A stretch of DNA of 64,000 nucleotides, taken from positions 434,001 through 498,000 of the forward strand of contig NZ_CP109999.1 in NCBI RefSeq assembly GCF_025947145.1. Reading direction: 5' to 3'. This stretch comes from Flavobacterium sp. N1994 (GTDB lineage: Bacteria > Bacteroidota > Bacteroidia > Flavobacteriales > Flavobacteriaceae). The notes under the pieces are model-generated. The model saw nothing but the letters and a program-made list of their open reading frames with translations. It was not told the origin of the DNA and searched no databases. The first letter of the stretch is position 1. The number at the start of each line of letters is the position of its first letter. The position numbers and the translations under genes are program-made. This document shows, piece by piece, positions 27,420 to 36,856 of this stretch.

Positions 27420-29081
27420 ATGATTTATCCTAAAATACCTTTGGCACAAAGTATTATTGAAATATGCCATGCCAAAGGAGTTCATGATATAATTATTTCG
27501 CCTGGTTCAAGAAACGCACCACTCACCATTGGATTTACTAACAATCCAAAATTTCGATGCTACAGTATTGTTGATGAACGTTGTGCTGCTTTTTTTGCTT
27601 TAGGTATAGCTCAGCAAACACAAAAACCAGTTGCTGTTGTTTGTACTTCGGGCTCAGCTTTACTAAATTATTATCCAGCATTAGCCGAGGCTTTCTATAG
27701 TCAAATTCCATTTGTCGTTATTTCGGCTGACCGACCTTTTGATAAGATTGACATTGGTGATGGACAAACGATTTGTCAGGAAAATGTTTTTATAAATCAT
27801 TCTTTATACAATGCTAATCTAACCGAAGCGGAGTCAGAAGCCAACGATGTTTTTATCAATGAAGCTATTAATGTGGCTATTGCCCGAAAAGGTCCAGTAC
27901 ATATCAACGTTCCATTTGAAGAACCATTGTATGAAACCACCAATAAACTTTCGGTAGATTTTAATGTAACAGGTTTGGTTTTACCACATCGTTTGGTCAA
28001 TGTAGATGATATTATTGCTTTTTCTACCTTGTGGAATCACAGTAAAAAGGTTTTGGTTTTGGTCGGAGAATGTAAACCTAACGCTGTTGAACAACAATGG
28101 TTGGATCAATTAGCCTCCATACCTTCAGTAGTGGTAATGACTGAAACCACTTCGAATCTACATCATCCAAGTTTTATTAATAATATTGATAATGTAATCA
28201 CCCCTTTTTCACAAGCAGAATTTTTGAAATTGCAACCAAGAATTCTGATTACGTTTGGTGGAATGATAGTTTCCAAAAGAATTAAAGCCTTCCTAAGAAA
28301 ATACAAACCAAGACACCATTGGCATATTGATGAATGGAGAGCTTACGATACATTTGGTATTTTAACTAAGCATTTTCAAGTCAATCCCAACCAGTTTTTT
28401 AAACAGTTTTTGCCTTTTGTAAAAAATAGTGAAAGTGATTATAAAGCCACTTTTCAAAATATTCACAACAATCGAAAAGCAAAACACACAGTTTATCTTT
28501 CAAATGTTCCATTTTCGGATTTGAAAGCCTTTGAAATAATACTTTCGAGTTTGCCCAAGAACATCCAATTGCAAATTAGTAATAGTTCGGCCATTCGCTA
28601 TGCCCAATTATTTGATATTGATCAAAGCATTGAGGTCTTTTGTAACAGAGGAACTAGCGGAATAGATGGTAGCACTTCAACGGCTATTGGAGCTGCTGTG
28701 GGAAGTAATAAACCAACCGTTTTGATTACGGGTGATATCGGATTTTTATACGACAGCAATGGGCTTTGGAACAATTATATTCCGAAGAACTTTAAAATTA
28801 TTTTAATTAATAATGGCGGTGGTGGTATTTTCAGAATATTGCCAGGTCATCAAGAATCAGAAACATTTAATACTTATTTTGAAACCTCACACTGTTTAAC
28901 CGCTGAACATTTGGCTAAAATGTATCGATTGGATTATGTTATTGCAAGTGATTCAAAATCTTTAACCAAAGGATTGAAACATTTATTCGAGCAAAACGAT
29001 CAACCAACGATTCTAGAAGTATTTACTCCAACTAGAGAAAACGACAAATTGTTGAAGCAATATTTCAAGGAGTTGGCATAA
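27420..29081 (+). CDS. menD: 2-succinyl-5-enolpyruvyl-6-hydroxy-3-cyclohexene-1-carboxylate synthase
   Basis: ThDP-dependent enzyme that adds the succinyl semialdehyde unit from 2-oxoglutarate to isochorismate in menaquinone synthesis. The 553-residue protein has the PYR domain at the start (HDIIISPGSRNAPLTI, then the catalytic-type Glu in YSIVDERCAAFFALG), a central domain, and the ThDP diphosphate-binding GDIGFLYDSNGLWNN near the C-terminal third. The residues binding isochorismate (SPGSRNAP, CTSGSALLNYYPA) are present. Length is normal. The HD-domain gene follows after 30 bases and may be cotranscribed. Menaquinone is the usual respiratory quinone of flavobacteria. Confidence 0.95.
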   Translation: MIYPKIPLAQSIIEICHAKGVHDIIISPGSRNAPLTIGFTNNPKFRCYSIVDERCAAFFALGIAQQTQKPVAVVCTSGSALLNYYPALAEAFYSQIPFVVISADRPFDKIDIGDGQTICQENVFINHSLYNANLTEAESEANDVFINEAINVAIARKGPVHINVPFEEPLYETTNKLSVDFNVTGLVLPHRLVNVDDIIAFSTLWNHSKKVLVLVGECKPNAVEQQWLDQLASIPSVVVMTETTSNLHHPSFINNIDNVITPFSQAEFLKLQPRILITFGGMIVSKRIKAFLRKYKPRHHWHIDEWRAYDTFGILTKHFQVNPNQFFKQFLPFVKNSESDYKATFQNIHNNRKAKHTVYLSNVPFSDLKAFEIILSSLPKNIQLQISNSSAIRYAQLFDIDQSIEVFCNRGTSGIDGSTSTAIGAAVGSNKPTVLITGDIGFLYDSNGLWNNYIPKNFKIILINNGGGGIFRILPGHQESETFNTYFETSHCLTAEHLAKMYRLDYVIASDSKSLTKGLKHLFEQNDQPTILEVFTPTRENDKLLKQYFKELA

Positions 29082-29111
29082 ATTCATACATTTACTAAAA
29101 CCGATTAAGTT

Positions 29112-30347
29112 TTGAGCAATACTAATAAACTAAAAATATTCAACGACCCGATTTATGGTTTTATTACCATTCCTAATACGCTGATTTATGATTTAATTCA
29201 GCATCCTTATTTTCAACGCTTGCGTAGGATTACCCAAATGGGATTGTCTTATTTGGTTTACCCTGGGGCTAATCATACTCGTTTCCACCACGCCATCGGA
29301 GCTATGCACATCATGCAAAAAGCAGTTGAAGTGCTCCGTTTTAAAGAAGTGGTAATTTCAAAAGAAGAAGAAAATGCGTTATACATTGCCATTTTACTTC
29401 ACGATATCGGGCATGGACCCTTTTCTCATGCCATGGAACACAGCATAGTGGAAGAAATAAATCATGAGCAAATTTCATTGTTGTTTATGAACAAATTAAA
29501 TGATGAATTTGAAGGCCAATTAAGTTTGGCTATACAGATTTTCAAAGGAGAATATCACAGAAAATTTATGCTACAATTAATATCTAGTCAACTAGATATG
29601 GATAGAATGGATTATTTAAAACGCGATAGTTTTTATTCGGGAGTAGCAGAAGGCAATATTAATTCGGACAGATTAATTCAAATGATCAATGTCGTAGATG
29701 ATGTATTAGTCATGGAAGAAAAAGGAATTTACTCCATCGAAAAATTCTTAATGGCAAGAAGGTTAATGTATTGGCAAGCCTATTTGCACAAAACAAGTTT
29801 GGTCGCCGAATTAACTTTAACCAAAACACTGCAAAGAGCTAAAGAACTCCTTCATAAAGGAATTGAAGTAGAGTGCAGTCGTCCATTAAAGTATTTTATG
29901 GAGCATAAAATCACACTTGAAAATTTCTCAAATGATAATTTAGATAAATTTGCTCAACTAGATGATTTTGATATTATTAGTGCTTTAAAGAGCTGGCAAT
30001 ACCACGATGATTTTATATTGAGTAGTTTGAGTAAAATGATTATCAATAGAGATTTATCAAAAATAAGACTCAACAGCGAGAAATTCCCAGTTGAAGTTTT
30101 GGAAGAAATGACTATTCGTTTTGCAAAGCAAAATAATATCACTCAACAAGAAGCTAAATATTTTATTTTTAAAGGAAAAATAAAAAATCAAGCGTATAGT
30201 AAAGAGGCTGAGCCTATAAGAATTTTAAAGAAAGACAAAACGATTGAAGATGTAGTAGAGGCTTCAGATCAATTGAATTTGAAAGCACTATCAAAACCTG
30301 TGACCAAATATTTTATTTGTTTTCCAAAACAACTTGAAGAATATTAA
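29112..30347 (+). CDS. HD-superfamily phosphohydrolase (dGTPase-like)
   Basis: A 411-residue protein with an HD metal-binding domain in the N-terminal half: RFHHAIGAMHIM gives the first His, ILLHDIGHGPFSHAMEH gives the HD pair and following His residues, and QLDMDRMDYLKRDS provides the closing Asp. This is the SpoT/dNTPase-type arrangement seen in YwfO-like proteins. The substrate is probably a nucleotide triphosphate or similar phosphate ester, but this is not proven by sequence. The start is TTG 29112; there is no earlier in-frame ATG. It follows menD by 30 bases. Confidence 0.88.
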   Translation: MSNTNKLKIFNDPIYGFITIPNTLIYDLIQHPYFQRLRRITQMGLSYLVYPGANHTRFHHAIGAMHIMQKAVEVLRFKEVVISKEEENALYIAILLHDIGHGPFSHAMEHSIVEEINHEQISLLFMNKLNDEFEGQLSLAIQIFKGEYHRKFMLQLISSQLDMDRMDYLKRDSFYSGVAEGNINSDRLIQMINVVDDVLVMEEKGIYSIEKFLMARRLMYWQAYLHKTSLVAELTLTKTLQRAKELLHKGIEVECSRPLKYFMEHKITLENFSNDNLDKFAQLDDFDIISALKSWQYHDDFILSSLSKMIINRDLSKIRLNSEKFPVEVLEEMTIRFAKQNNITQQEAKYFIFKGKIKNQAYSKEAEPIRILKKDKTIEDVVEASDQLNLKALSKPVTKYFICFPKQLEEY

Positions 30348-30367
30348 TATTAAAATTGATTTTTTTA

Positions 30368-30375
30368 TACTTTTG
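30368..30375 (+). promoter_or_regulatory. -7 box upstream of lpxD
   Basis: TACTTTTG matches TAnnTTTG. The transcript start would fall close to 30381, where a small ATG-initiated frame begins. Confidence 0.45.
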
Positions 30376-30380
30376 TGGCG

Positions 30381-30470
30381 ATGAAACGAGCTATAAACAT
30401 TTTGAAATATTCAAGCGAGACTTTATCTTGTGAGTTCCATCTTATTACGATGAAAAATAAATTAGTATAA
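30381..30470 (+). CDS. Possible 29-aa upstream ORF directly before lpxD
   Basis: ATG at 30381 opens a 29-codon frame ([20 protein letters not shown] then LITMKNKLV) whose TAA ends at 30470, one base before the lpxD ATG at 30472. The -7 box at 30368-30375 would put the transcript start at or next to this ATG, so it could be a leaderless peptide coupled to lpxD translation. It may equally be an accidental frame in the leader; there is no homology I recognise. Confidence 0.3.
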   Translation: MKRAINILKYSSETLSCEFHLITMKNKLV

Positions 30471-30471
30471 G

Positions 30472-31491
30472 ATGAAATTTACAGCAGCTCAAATAGCAGG
30501 AATTCTTGAAGGCGAAGTAGTTGGCAATCCAGATGCTGAAGTCTTTAAATTGGCTAAAATTGAAGAGGGAATTGAAGGTTCGCTAACATTTTTAGCTAAT
30601 CCAAAATATGCCAATTTCATTTACACTACCGAAGCGACAATAACCATTGTCAATAATACTTTTGAGCCAGAAGGTGAAATCAAAACTACTTTAATTAAAG
30701 TAGAAGATGCCTATCAATCTTTTTCTAAATTATTGGAATATTACAACCAAGTAAAATTAATGAAATCAGGAATCGAAGAACCTTCTGTGATTTCTGAAAA
30801 TGTTACTTATGGTGAACAATTGTATTTGGGAAGCTTCAGCTATATTGGGAAAAATGTAGTCATTGGAAATAACGTGAAAATATATCCCAACTGTTTCATA
30901 GGCGATAATGTAGTTATTGGTGATAATTGTATCTTTTTTGCAGGAGTAAGAATTTATTCCGAAACAGAAATTGGAAATAATTGTAACTTTCATTCTGGAG
31001 TAATTATTGGTTCTGATGGTTTTGGATTTGCTCCAACAGACGATGGAACATTCTCTAAAATCCCTCAAATTGGAAATGTGATTATTAAAGACAATGTTGA
31101 TGTTGGTGCTAATACTACAATTGACAGGGCTACATTAGGTTCTACCATAATCAAAAATGGAGTGAAGCTTGACAATCATATTCAAATAGCTCATAATGTT
31201 GAAATAGGCGAAAACACTGTAATTGCGGCACAAACAGGAATTGCAGGATCAACTAAAATTGGTAACAATTGCTTAATCGGTGGACAAGTGGGGATTGCTG
31301 GGCATTTAACAATAGGGAACAATGTTCGTGTACAAGCACAATCGGGCATTGGAAAAAATATAGCTGATGGGGAAACCATTCAAGGTTCACCGGCTTTTAA
31401 CTATGGAGATTACAGCAAATCATATGTGCATTTTAGAAATTTGCCTAAGATTGTTGCGGATATAGAAGAATTAAAAAAGAATACTAACTAA
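30472..31491 (+). CDS. lpxD: UDP-3-O-(3-hydroxyacyl)glucosamine N-acyltransferase
   Basis: Third step of lipid A synthesis: transfers a hydroxyacyl chain from ACP to the 2-amino group of UDP-3-O-acylglucosamine. The 339-residue protein has the LpxD N-terminal uridine-binding domain ([24 protein letters not shown]) and a left-handed beta-helix of many hexapeptide repeats ([20 protein letters not shown]). The catalytic His lies in [13 protein letters not shown], and the C-terminal helix is [19 protein letters not shown]. It heads the run lpxD-lpxC/fabZ-lpxA-efp, with gaps of 19, 3 and 44 bases, which ties outer-membrane lipid synthesis together. Confidence 0.95.
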   Translation: MKFTAAQIAGILEGEVVGNPDAEVFKLAKIEEGIEGSLTFLANPKYANFIYTTEATITIVNNTFEPEGEIKTTLIKVEDAYQSFSKLLEYYNQVKLMKSGIEEPSVISENVTYGEQLYLGSFSYIGKNVVIGNNVKIYPNCFIGDNVVIGDNCIFFAGVRIYSETEIGNNCNFHSGVIIGSDGFGFAPTDDGTFSKIPQIGNVIIKDNVDVGANTTIDRATLGSTIIKNGVKLDNHIQIAHNVEIGENTVIAAQTGIAGSTKIGNNCLIGGQVGIAGHLTIGNNVRVQAQSGIGKNIADGETIQGSPAFNYGDYSKSYVHFRNLPKIVADIEELKKNTN

Positions 31492-31510
31492 ACTTAAAAT
31501 AGCTTACCCA

Positions 31511-32899
31511 ATGGTTAAACAAAAAACCATCCAAAACGAGATTTCACTAACTGGTGTTGGACTGCATACTGGAAAAGAAGTAAAAATGACGTTTAAACCA
31601 GCTCCAGTTAACAATGGTTATACTTTTGTCAGAGTAGATTTAGAAGGTTGTCCAGTTATTGAAGCAGATGCCAATTATGTGGTGAATACACAACGAGGGA
31701 CAAATCTTGAAAAATTAGGTGTCAAAATCCAAACTTCAGAACATGTATTAGCAGCCTTTGTGGGTTGTGATGTGGATAACGTAATTATTGAATTAAACGA
31801 ATCTGAGCCACCTATTATGGATGGTTCTTCTAAGTTTTTTGTAGAAGCAATAGAAAAAGCAGGTGTAATAGAACAAGAGGCTGAGCGTAATTACTATGTT
31901 GTTAAAGAAGTAATTTCTTTTACAGATGAAGCTACAGGAAGTGAAATTCTACTTATGCCATCAGATGAATATCAAGTAACGGCTATGGTTGATTTTGGGA
32001 CTAAAGTATTAGGAACACAAAACGCCACAATGAAAAACATTTCAGAATTTAAAACTGAAATTGCCGATGCTCGTACCTTTAGCTTCCTTCATGAGTTAGA
32101 AACACTTTTAGATAATGGTCTAATAAAAGGGGGCGACTTGAACAATGCCATCGTTTATGTAGATAAAGAAATTTCGCCAAAAACGATTGAAAACCTTAAA
32201 GTTGCTTTTGGTAAGGACTCTATTTCGGTCAAGCCAAATGGTATTCTAGACAACTTAACTTTACATTATCCAAACGAAGCAGCTCGTCATAAACTACTAG
32301 ATGTAGTTGGTGATCTAGCTTTGATTGGTACAAGAATCAAAGGAAAAGTTATTGCTAATAAACCAGGACATTTTGTAAACACACAGTTTGCTAAGAAGCT
32401 TTCTAAAATCATCAAAATAGAACAACGCAATCAAGTTCCAGTTTACGATTTGAATTTAGAACCCTTAATGGATATTCATAAAATCATGAGCATCCTACCG
32501 CATCGTCCACCATTCTTATTCATTGACCGAATTATTGAAATGTCAGACAGTCATGTCGTTGGGATGAAAAATGTTACTATGAACGAAGGTTTCTTCGTAG
32601 GGCATTTTCCTGAAGCTCCGGTTATGCCAGGGGTTATAATCGTTGAAGCTATGGCACAAACGGGAGGTATTCTAGTTTTAAGTACGGTTCCAGATCCAGA
32701 AAATTACTTGACATTTTTTATGAAAATAGATAATGTGAAGTTCAAACACAAAGTACTTCCAGGAGATACTTTAATATTTAAATGCGAATTGATTACCGCA
32801 ATAAGAAGAGGAATTTGTCATATGCAAGCTAAAGCTTACGCTAACGGGAAGTTAGTGGCTGAAGCAGAATTAATGGCTCAAATCGCTAAAAAACAATAA
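31511..32899 (+). CDS. lpxC/fabZ: Bifunctional UDP-3-O-acyl-GlcNAc deacetylase / 3-hydroxyacyl-ACP dehydratase
   Basis: A 462-residue natural fusion typical of Bacteroidetes. Residues ~1-305 are LpxC, the zinc deacetylase of lipid A synthesis: the metal ligands are in SEHVLAAF and in AARHKLLDVVGDLALIG (His and Asp). Residues ~318-462 are FabZ: ILPHRPPFLFIDRI contains the catalytic His and GHFPEAPVMPGVIIVEAMAQ the catalytic Glu region. The two activities share the hydroxyacyl-ACP pool, one using it for lipid A and the other for fatty acid elongation, so the fusion may balance the two. It lies between lpxD and lpxA. Confidence 0.96.
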   Translation: MVKQKTIQNEISLTGVGLHTGKEVKMTFKPAPVNNGYTFVRVDLEGCPVIEADANYVVNTQRGTNLEKLGVKIQTSEHVLAAFVGCDVDNVIIELNESEPPIMDGSSKFFVEAIEKAGVIEQEAERNYYVVKEVISFTDEATGSEILLMPSDEYQVTAMVDFGTKVLGTQNATMKNISEFKTEIADARTFSFLHELETLLDNGLIKGGDLNNAIVYVDKEISPKTIENLKVAFGKDSISVKPNGILDNLTLHYPNEAARHKLLDVVGDLALIGTRIKGKVIANKPGHFVNTQFAKKLSKIIKIEQRNQVPVYDLNLEPLMDIHKIMSILPHRPPFLFIDRIIEMSDSHVVGMKNVTMNEGFFVGHFPEAPVMPGVIIVEAMAQTGGILVLSTVPDPENYLTFFMKIDNVKFKHKVLPGDTLIFKCELITAIRRGICHMQAKAYANGKLVAEAELMAQIAKKQ

Positions 32900-32902
32900 A
32901 CT

Positions 32903-33688
32903 ATGAACCAACCTTTAGCCTACGTACATCCAGGTGCAAAAATTGCCAAAAATGTTGTAATAGAACCTTTCACCACCATCCATAACAATGTAGTTATTGG
33001 AGATGGTACTTGGATTGGTTCCAATGTTACCATCATGGAAGGCGCACGAATTGGTAAAAATTGCAATATATTTCCAGGAGCTGTAATAGCAGCTGTGCCT
33101 CAAGATTTAAAATTTGGAGGAGAAGAATCACTTGCGGTAATTGGAGACAATGTTACTATAAGAGAATGTGTTACCATCAACAGAGGTACTATAGCTTCTG
33201 GTCAAACTAAGATCGGAAACAACTGCTTAATCATGGCAACGGCTCACATAGCGCACGATTGTCATATTGGGGATAATGCTATCATCGTGAATGGTGTGGC
33301 TTTAGCAGGACACGTAATTGTAGGTAACTTTGCTATAATCGGAGGTTTAGCTGCGATTCATCAATTTATTCACATTGGAGATCATGCTATGATTTCTGGT
33401 GGTTCATTGGTTCGTAAAGATGTCCCTCCTTATACTAAAGCTGCAAAAGAACCTCTTTCTTATGTAGGTATAAATTCTGTTGGCCTTCGTCGAAGAGGAT
33501 TTACTTCTGAAAAAATTAGAGAGATTCAAGATATCTACAGAATTCTGTATCAAAAAAATTATAATACTTCTCAAGCAGTGGGAATTATTGAAGCCGAAAT
33601 GTCTGCTTCGCCTGAGCGTGATGAAATTTTAGATTTTATCAGAAACTCTTCAAGAGGTATTATGAAAGGGTACTCAGGTTCTTATTAA
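32903..33688 (+). CDS. lpxA: UDP-N-acetylglucosamine acyltransferase
   Basis: First step of lipid A synthesis: acylates UDP-GlcNAc at the 3-OH from hydroxyacyl-ACP. A 261-residue left-handed beta-helix of hexapeptide repeats with the LpxA block TAHIAHDCHIGDNAIIVNG containing the catalytic His. The C-terminal helical domain includes GINSVGLRRRGFTSEKI, a signature of LpxA. It starts 3 bases after lpxC/fabZ, so translation is likely coupled. Confidence 0.96.
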   Translation: MNQPLAYVHPGAKIAKNVVIEPFTTIHNNVVIGDGTWIGSNVTIMEGARIGKNCNIFPGAVIAAVPQDLKFGGEESLAVIGDNVTIRECVTINRGTIASGQTKIGNNCLIMATAHIAHDCHIGDNAIIVNGVALAGHVIVGNFAIIGGLAAIHQFIHIGDHAMISGGSLVRKDVPPYTKAAKEPLSYVGINSVGLRRRGFTSEKIREIQDIYRILYQKNYNTSQAVGIIEAEMSASPERDEILDFIRNSSRGIMKGYSGSY

Positions 33689-33732
33689 TGAAAAACAAAT
33701 AAACAAATTACCAATAATAAATAAATAATATA

Positions 33733-34299
33733 ATGGCATCTACATCAGATATTAGAAACGGATTATGCATTAAGTTCAATCACGATATTTATAAAATCAT
33801 CGAATTCCTTCACGTTAAACCAGGAAAAGGTCCTGCTTTCGTTAGAACTAAATTAAGAAGCTTAACTAACGGTAAGGTATTGGATAACACTTTTTCAGCT
33901 GGACATAAAATTGACGAAGTTCGTGTAGAAACGCAAAATTTCCAGTTTTTATATGCCGAAGGAGATCAGTTTCATTTTATGAATACCGAGTCTTATGAGC
34001 AAATCACTTTAGATAAAAAAGTCCTTGATGCTCCAGACTTGTTAAAAGAAGGAACTGTTGTAATGGTTCAAATCAATACCGAAACGGATTTACCGCTTTC
34101 TGTAGATATGCCAGCTTCTATTGTTTTAGAAGTTACTTATGCTGAACCAGGTGTTAAAGGAAACACTGCTACTAATGCTACTAAACCAGCTAAAGTAGAA
34201 ACAGGTGCTTCAGTAAATGTACCTTTATTCATCAATGAAGGGGACAAAATCAAAATTGATACCGCTACGGGTTCATACATGGAAAGAGTAAAAGAATAA
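33733..34299 (+). CDS. efp: Elongation factor P
   Basis: Ribosomal factor that relieves stalling at polyproline. The 188-residue protein has the three beta-barrel domains. The tip loop at the P-site is KPGKGPAF with Lys32 at the position modified by EpmA-type enzymes in other bacteria. The C-terminal NVPLFINEGDKIKIDTATGSYMERVKE matches the family. It sits inside the lipid A cluster, followed after 2 bases by a second lpxD-like gene. Confidence 0.97.
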   Translation: MASTSDIRNGLCIKFNHDIYKIIEFLHVKPGKGPAFVRTKLRSLTNGKVLDNTFSAGHKIDEVRVETQNFQFLYAEGDQFHFMNTESYEQITLDKKVLDAPDLLKEGTVVMVQINTETDLPLSVDMPASIVLEVTYAEPGVKGNTATNATKPAKVETGASVNVPLFINEGDKIKIDTATGSYMERVKE

Positions 34300-34301
34300 T
34301 T

Positions 34302-35242
34302 TTGAAATTTCCTAAAGCACATATTTTAAAAGAGATTGCTGAAATCATCGGTTGCCATTATGTGGGTGCTGATGATTTTCCTGTTGAAGGCATGAACGAA
34401 ATTCATGTCGTTACACCAGGTGATATAGTCTTTGTGGATCATCCTAAATATTATGACAAAGCCTTGCAATCGGCAGCCACTATTGTTTTAATAAACAAAG
34501 AAGTGGAATGTCCAAAAGGGAAAGCTTTATTGATTTCTGATGACCCTTTTAGAGATTTCAATACGCTTACCAAACACTTCCGACCTTTTACAGCAGCGAA
34601 CTTGAGTATATCACTTTCTGCAACTATCGGAGAAGGAACTAGTATTCAACCAAATTGTTTTATCGGACACAATGTAACTATCGGGAAAACTGTTTGTTGC
34701 ATGCTGGTGTGATTGTGTATGATAATACCGTGATTGGAGATAATGTCATTATTCACTCAGGAACAATACTTGGTGCTGATGCTTTTTATTATAAAAAACG
34801 TCCAGAAGGGTTTGACCAATTGCTTTCTTGTGGAAGAGTGGTTATTGAAGACAATGTAGGAATAGGTGCGTTGTGTACTATTGATAAAGGAGTTACAGGC
34901 GATACTACCATTGGGGCCGGAACTAAATTAGACAATCAAGTGCATATTGGTCACGATACTATTGTGGGTAAAAAATGTTTATTTGCCGGGCAAGTGGGTA
35001 TTGCAGGTTGTGTAGTTATTGAAGATGAAGTTACCATGTGGGGACAATCAGGTACTACTAGCGGAATTACCATAGGTGCCAAAGCAGTGATTATGGGACA
35101 AACCGGAGTTAGTAAATCAGTAGAAGGAGGTAAGACCTATTACGGAACTCCAATCGATGAAGCCCGTGAGAAAATGAAGCAGTTTGCCTACCTTAAAAAG
35201 ATACCTGAAATTTTAACCAAATTGAAACAAAATGAGCGCTAA
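34302..35242 (+). pseudogene. Second LpxD-like acyltransferase, broken by a 1-base frameshift
   Basis: An LpxD-type N-acyltransferase, distinct from the intact lpxD at 30.5 kb. The first 128 codons (TTG start 34302) give the uridine-binding domain (GADDFPVEGMNEIHVVTPGD) and the first hexapeptide repeats. Reading then jumps from frame 1 to frame -1 at 34686-34689, where GGGAAAACTG needs one more A to read IGKNCLLHAGV. Downstream, the frame ending at 35242 restores the beta-helix (IGDNVIIHSGTILGADAFYY onward to LKKIPEILTKLK). Only one base is missing in an A run, so this may be a recent mutation or a sequencing error rather than an old pseudogene. It probably acylates a different lipid A or sugar nucleotide. 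Confidence 0.85.
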
Positions 35243-35591
35243 AGAAATCGTTCAAGCCTTTTACAAATCCGATGTTTTATTAGAAACCGATAGTGTTTCT
35301 AAACTTTTACACAAAGATGTAATTTTAGAATGGCATAGTACCAAAGGTTTTCTGAAACTGAAACATCAGGAAATACTGGATTTAACTACTGAGCTAGGTA
35401 AAGCGTATGTTCGTTCTAAAGCCAGAATCACACATATCATTGAAGAAGGAAATACCGTTGCTGTACGGTATTCTCACTATGTAAAAACCATTGAGAACCC
35501 TAGAGAAGAAATGCTTTTGGCCAACTTTATGGTGATATGGGAATTAAAAAACAACAAATTATACAGAGGCTATCAAATGAGTCAACTATAG
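35232..35591 (+). CDS. NTF2/SnoaL-like fold protein
   Basis: A 119-residue protein of the cone-shaped NTF2-like fold: AKEIVQAFYKSDVLLETDSV, then LLHKDVILEWHSTKGF, and the C-terminal NFMVIWELKNNKLYRGYQMS. The pocket-lining residues are aromatic and basic. Members include small-molecule isomerases and binding proteins, so no reaction can be assigned. It overlaps the end of the lpxD-like gene by 11 bases and continues that operon, so it is probably translated from the same mRNA. Confidence 0.85.
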   Translation: MSAKEIVQAFYKSDVLLETDSVSKLLHKDVILEWHSTKGFLKLKHQEILDLTTELGKAYVRSKARITHIIEEGNTVAVRYSHYVKTIENPREEMLLANFMVIWELKNNKLYRGYQMSQL

Positions 35592-35643
35592 TAATTTTGC
35601 AAAAAAACTAATGACTAATTAGGGTTTACTAATTACTATTTTC

Positions 35644-35651
35644 TACTTTTG
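35644..35651 (+). promoter_or_regulatory. -7 box for sucD
   Basis: TACTTTTG matches TAnnTTTG, 37 bases before the sucD start at 35689. Confidence 0.5.
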
Positions 35652-35688
35652 CTACACAAAAAAATAAACACCAATAAACAAATCAAAC

Positions 35689-36561
35689 ATGAGCGTTTTA
35701 GTTAATAAAAATTCAAAAATAATAGTTCAAGGATTTACAGGAAGCGAAGGAACTTTCCATGCTTCTCAAATGATTGAGTATGGTACTAATGTCGTTGGTG
35801 GGGTAACTCCAGGAAAAGGTGGTTCTACACACTTAGACAGACCGGTATTCAACACGGTTAAAGATGCAGTTGAACAAGCTGGAGCCGATACTACTATTAT
35901 TTTTGTTCCACCAGCTTTTGCGGCTGATGCTATTATGGAAGCAGCTGATGCAGGGATCAAAGTAATTATCGCAATTACTGAAGGTATTCCTGTGGCGGAT
36001 ATGATTAAAGCGTATGAGTATATCAAAGAAAGAGATTGTCGATTAATTGGTCCAAACTGTCCAGGAGTAATCACTCCAGAAGAAGCAAAAGTGGGAATTA
36101 TGCCAGGTTTTGTATTCAAAAAAGGAACTGTAGGGATTGTTTCTAAATCAGGAACATTAACATACGAAGCAGCGGATCAAGTAGTAAAACAAGGTATGGG
36201 AATCACAACAGCTATCGGTATTGGTGGTGACCCAATTATTGGAACTACTACAAAAGAGGCAGTGGAGTTATTGATGAATGACCCTGAAACCAAATGTATC
36301 GTAATGATTGGTGAAATTGGTGGCCAATTAGAAGCAGATGCTGCTAAATGGATTAAAGCCGATGGAAACCGTAAACCAGTAGTTGGATTTATTGCTGGTG
36401 AAACAGCACCAAAAGGAAGAACCATGGGGCACGCAGGTGCTATCGTGGGAGGTGCCGATGATACTGCTGAAGCTAAGAAAAGAATCATGAGAGAAAACGG
36501 TATTCACGTAGTAGACTCTCCTGCTGAAATTGGTAAAAAAGTGAAAGAAGTAATGGGATAA
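35689..36561 (+). CDS. sucD: Succinyl-CoA ligase (ADP-forming) subunit alpha
   Basis: TCA-cycle enzyme subunit that, with SucC, makes ATP or GTP from succinyl-CoA. The 290-residue protein has the CoA-binding Rossmann domain ([22 protein letters not shown]) and the ligase domain. The active-site phospho-His is in [12 protein letters not shown]. The SucC partner is not in this window, which is usual in this group. It has its own -7 box and terminator, so it is transcribed alone after the lipid A cluster. Confidence 0.97.
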   Translation: MSVLVNKNSKIIVQGFTGSEGTFHASQMIEYGTNVVGGVTPGKGGSTHLDRPVFNTVKDAVEQAGADTTIIFVPPAFAADAIMEAADAGIKVIIAITEGIPVADMIKAYEYIKERDCRLIGPNCPGVITPEEAKVGIMPGFVFKKGTVGIVSKSGTLTYEAADQVVKQGMGITTAIGIGGDPIIGTTTKEAVELLMNDPETKCIVMIGEIGGQLEADAAKWIKADGNRKPVVGFIAGETAPKGRTMGHAGAIVGGADDTAEAKKRIMRENGIHVVDSPAEIGKKVKEVMG

Positions 36562-36590
36562 TATTTCTTAAAGAGATTATGTAATATGGA

Positions 36591-36616
36591 AAGCTTCGGG
36601 AAACCGAGGCTTTTTT
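36591..36616 (+). terminator. Terminator after sucD
   Basis: AAGCTTCGG and CCGAGGCTT, with one G-U pair, close a GAAA tetraloop and are followed by TTTT. It precedes the 21-bp repeat array. Confidence 0.85.
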
Positions 36617-36627
36617 ATTTAATTTAA

Positions 36628-36837
36628 GTAGGCACAAATGATTCTTAGGTCGGCGCAAACAATTCCTAGATCGGCGCAAATCATTCCCAGTTCGGCGCAA
36701 ATCATTTCCAGTTCAGCGCAAACAATTCCAAGGTCGGCACAAATGATTCAAAGGTCAGCGCAAATGATTTCCAGTTCGGCGCAAATGATTTTCAGTTCGG
36801 CGCAAATGATTTCAAGTACGGCGCAAATCATTCAAGT
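36628..36837 (-). repeat. Ten-copy 21-bp intergenic tandem array (array B)
   Basis: Exactly ten 21-bp units. The first part of each unit is TTCGGCGCAAAT (variants at 1-3 positions) and the rest is GATTTCCAG-like, with S at the first base. All units keep the same length, while bases 1, 2, 13-15 and 17-20 vary. The array fills the spacer between sucD (after its terminator) and the convergent sulfatase-activating gene, starting 19 bases past the latter's stop codon. 21 bp is two helical turns. A frame stays open through the array because 21 is a multiple of three, but it looks like a coincidence. Confidence 0.95.
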
Positions 36838-36856
36838 TAGCTTGTTATGGTGCTTT

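Noticed and set aside
34683..34692. Programmed -1 frameshift in the second lpxD-like gene
   Set aside because: The run GGGAAAAC is not a canonical X XXY YYZ slippery heptamer in the reading frame, and a single missing A fully explains the break.
36628..36837. Array B or C as a CRISPR array
   Set aside because: Units are contiguous, with no unique spacers between fixed repeats and no cas genes in the window.
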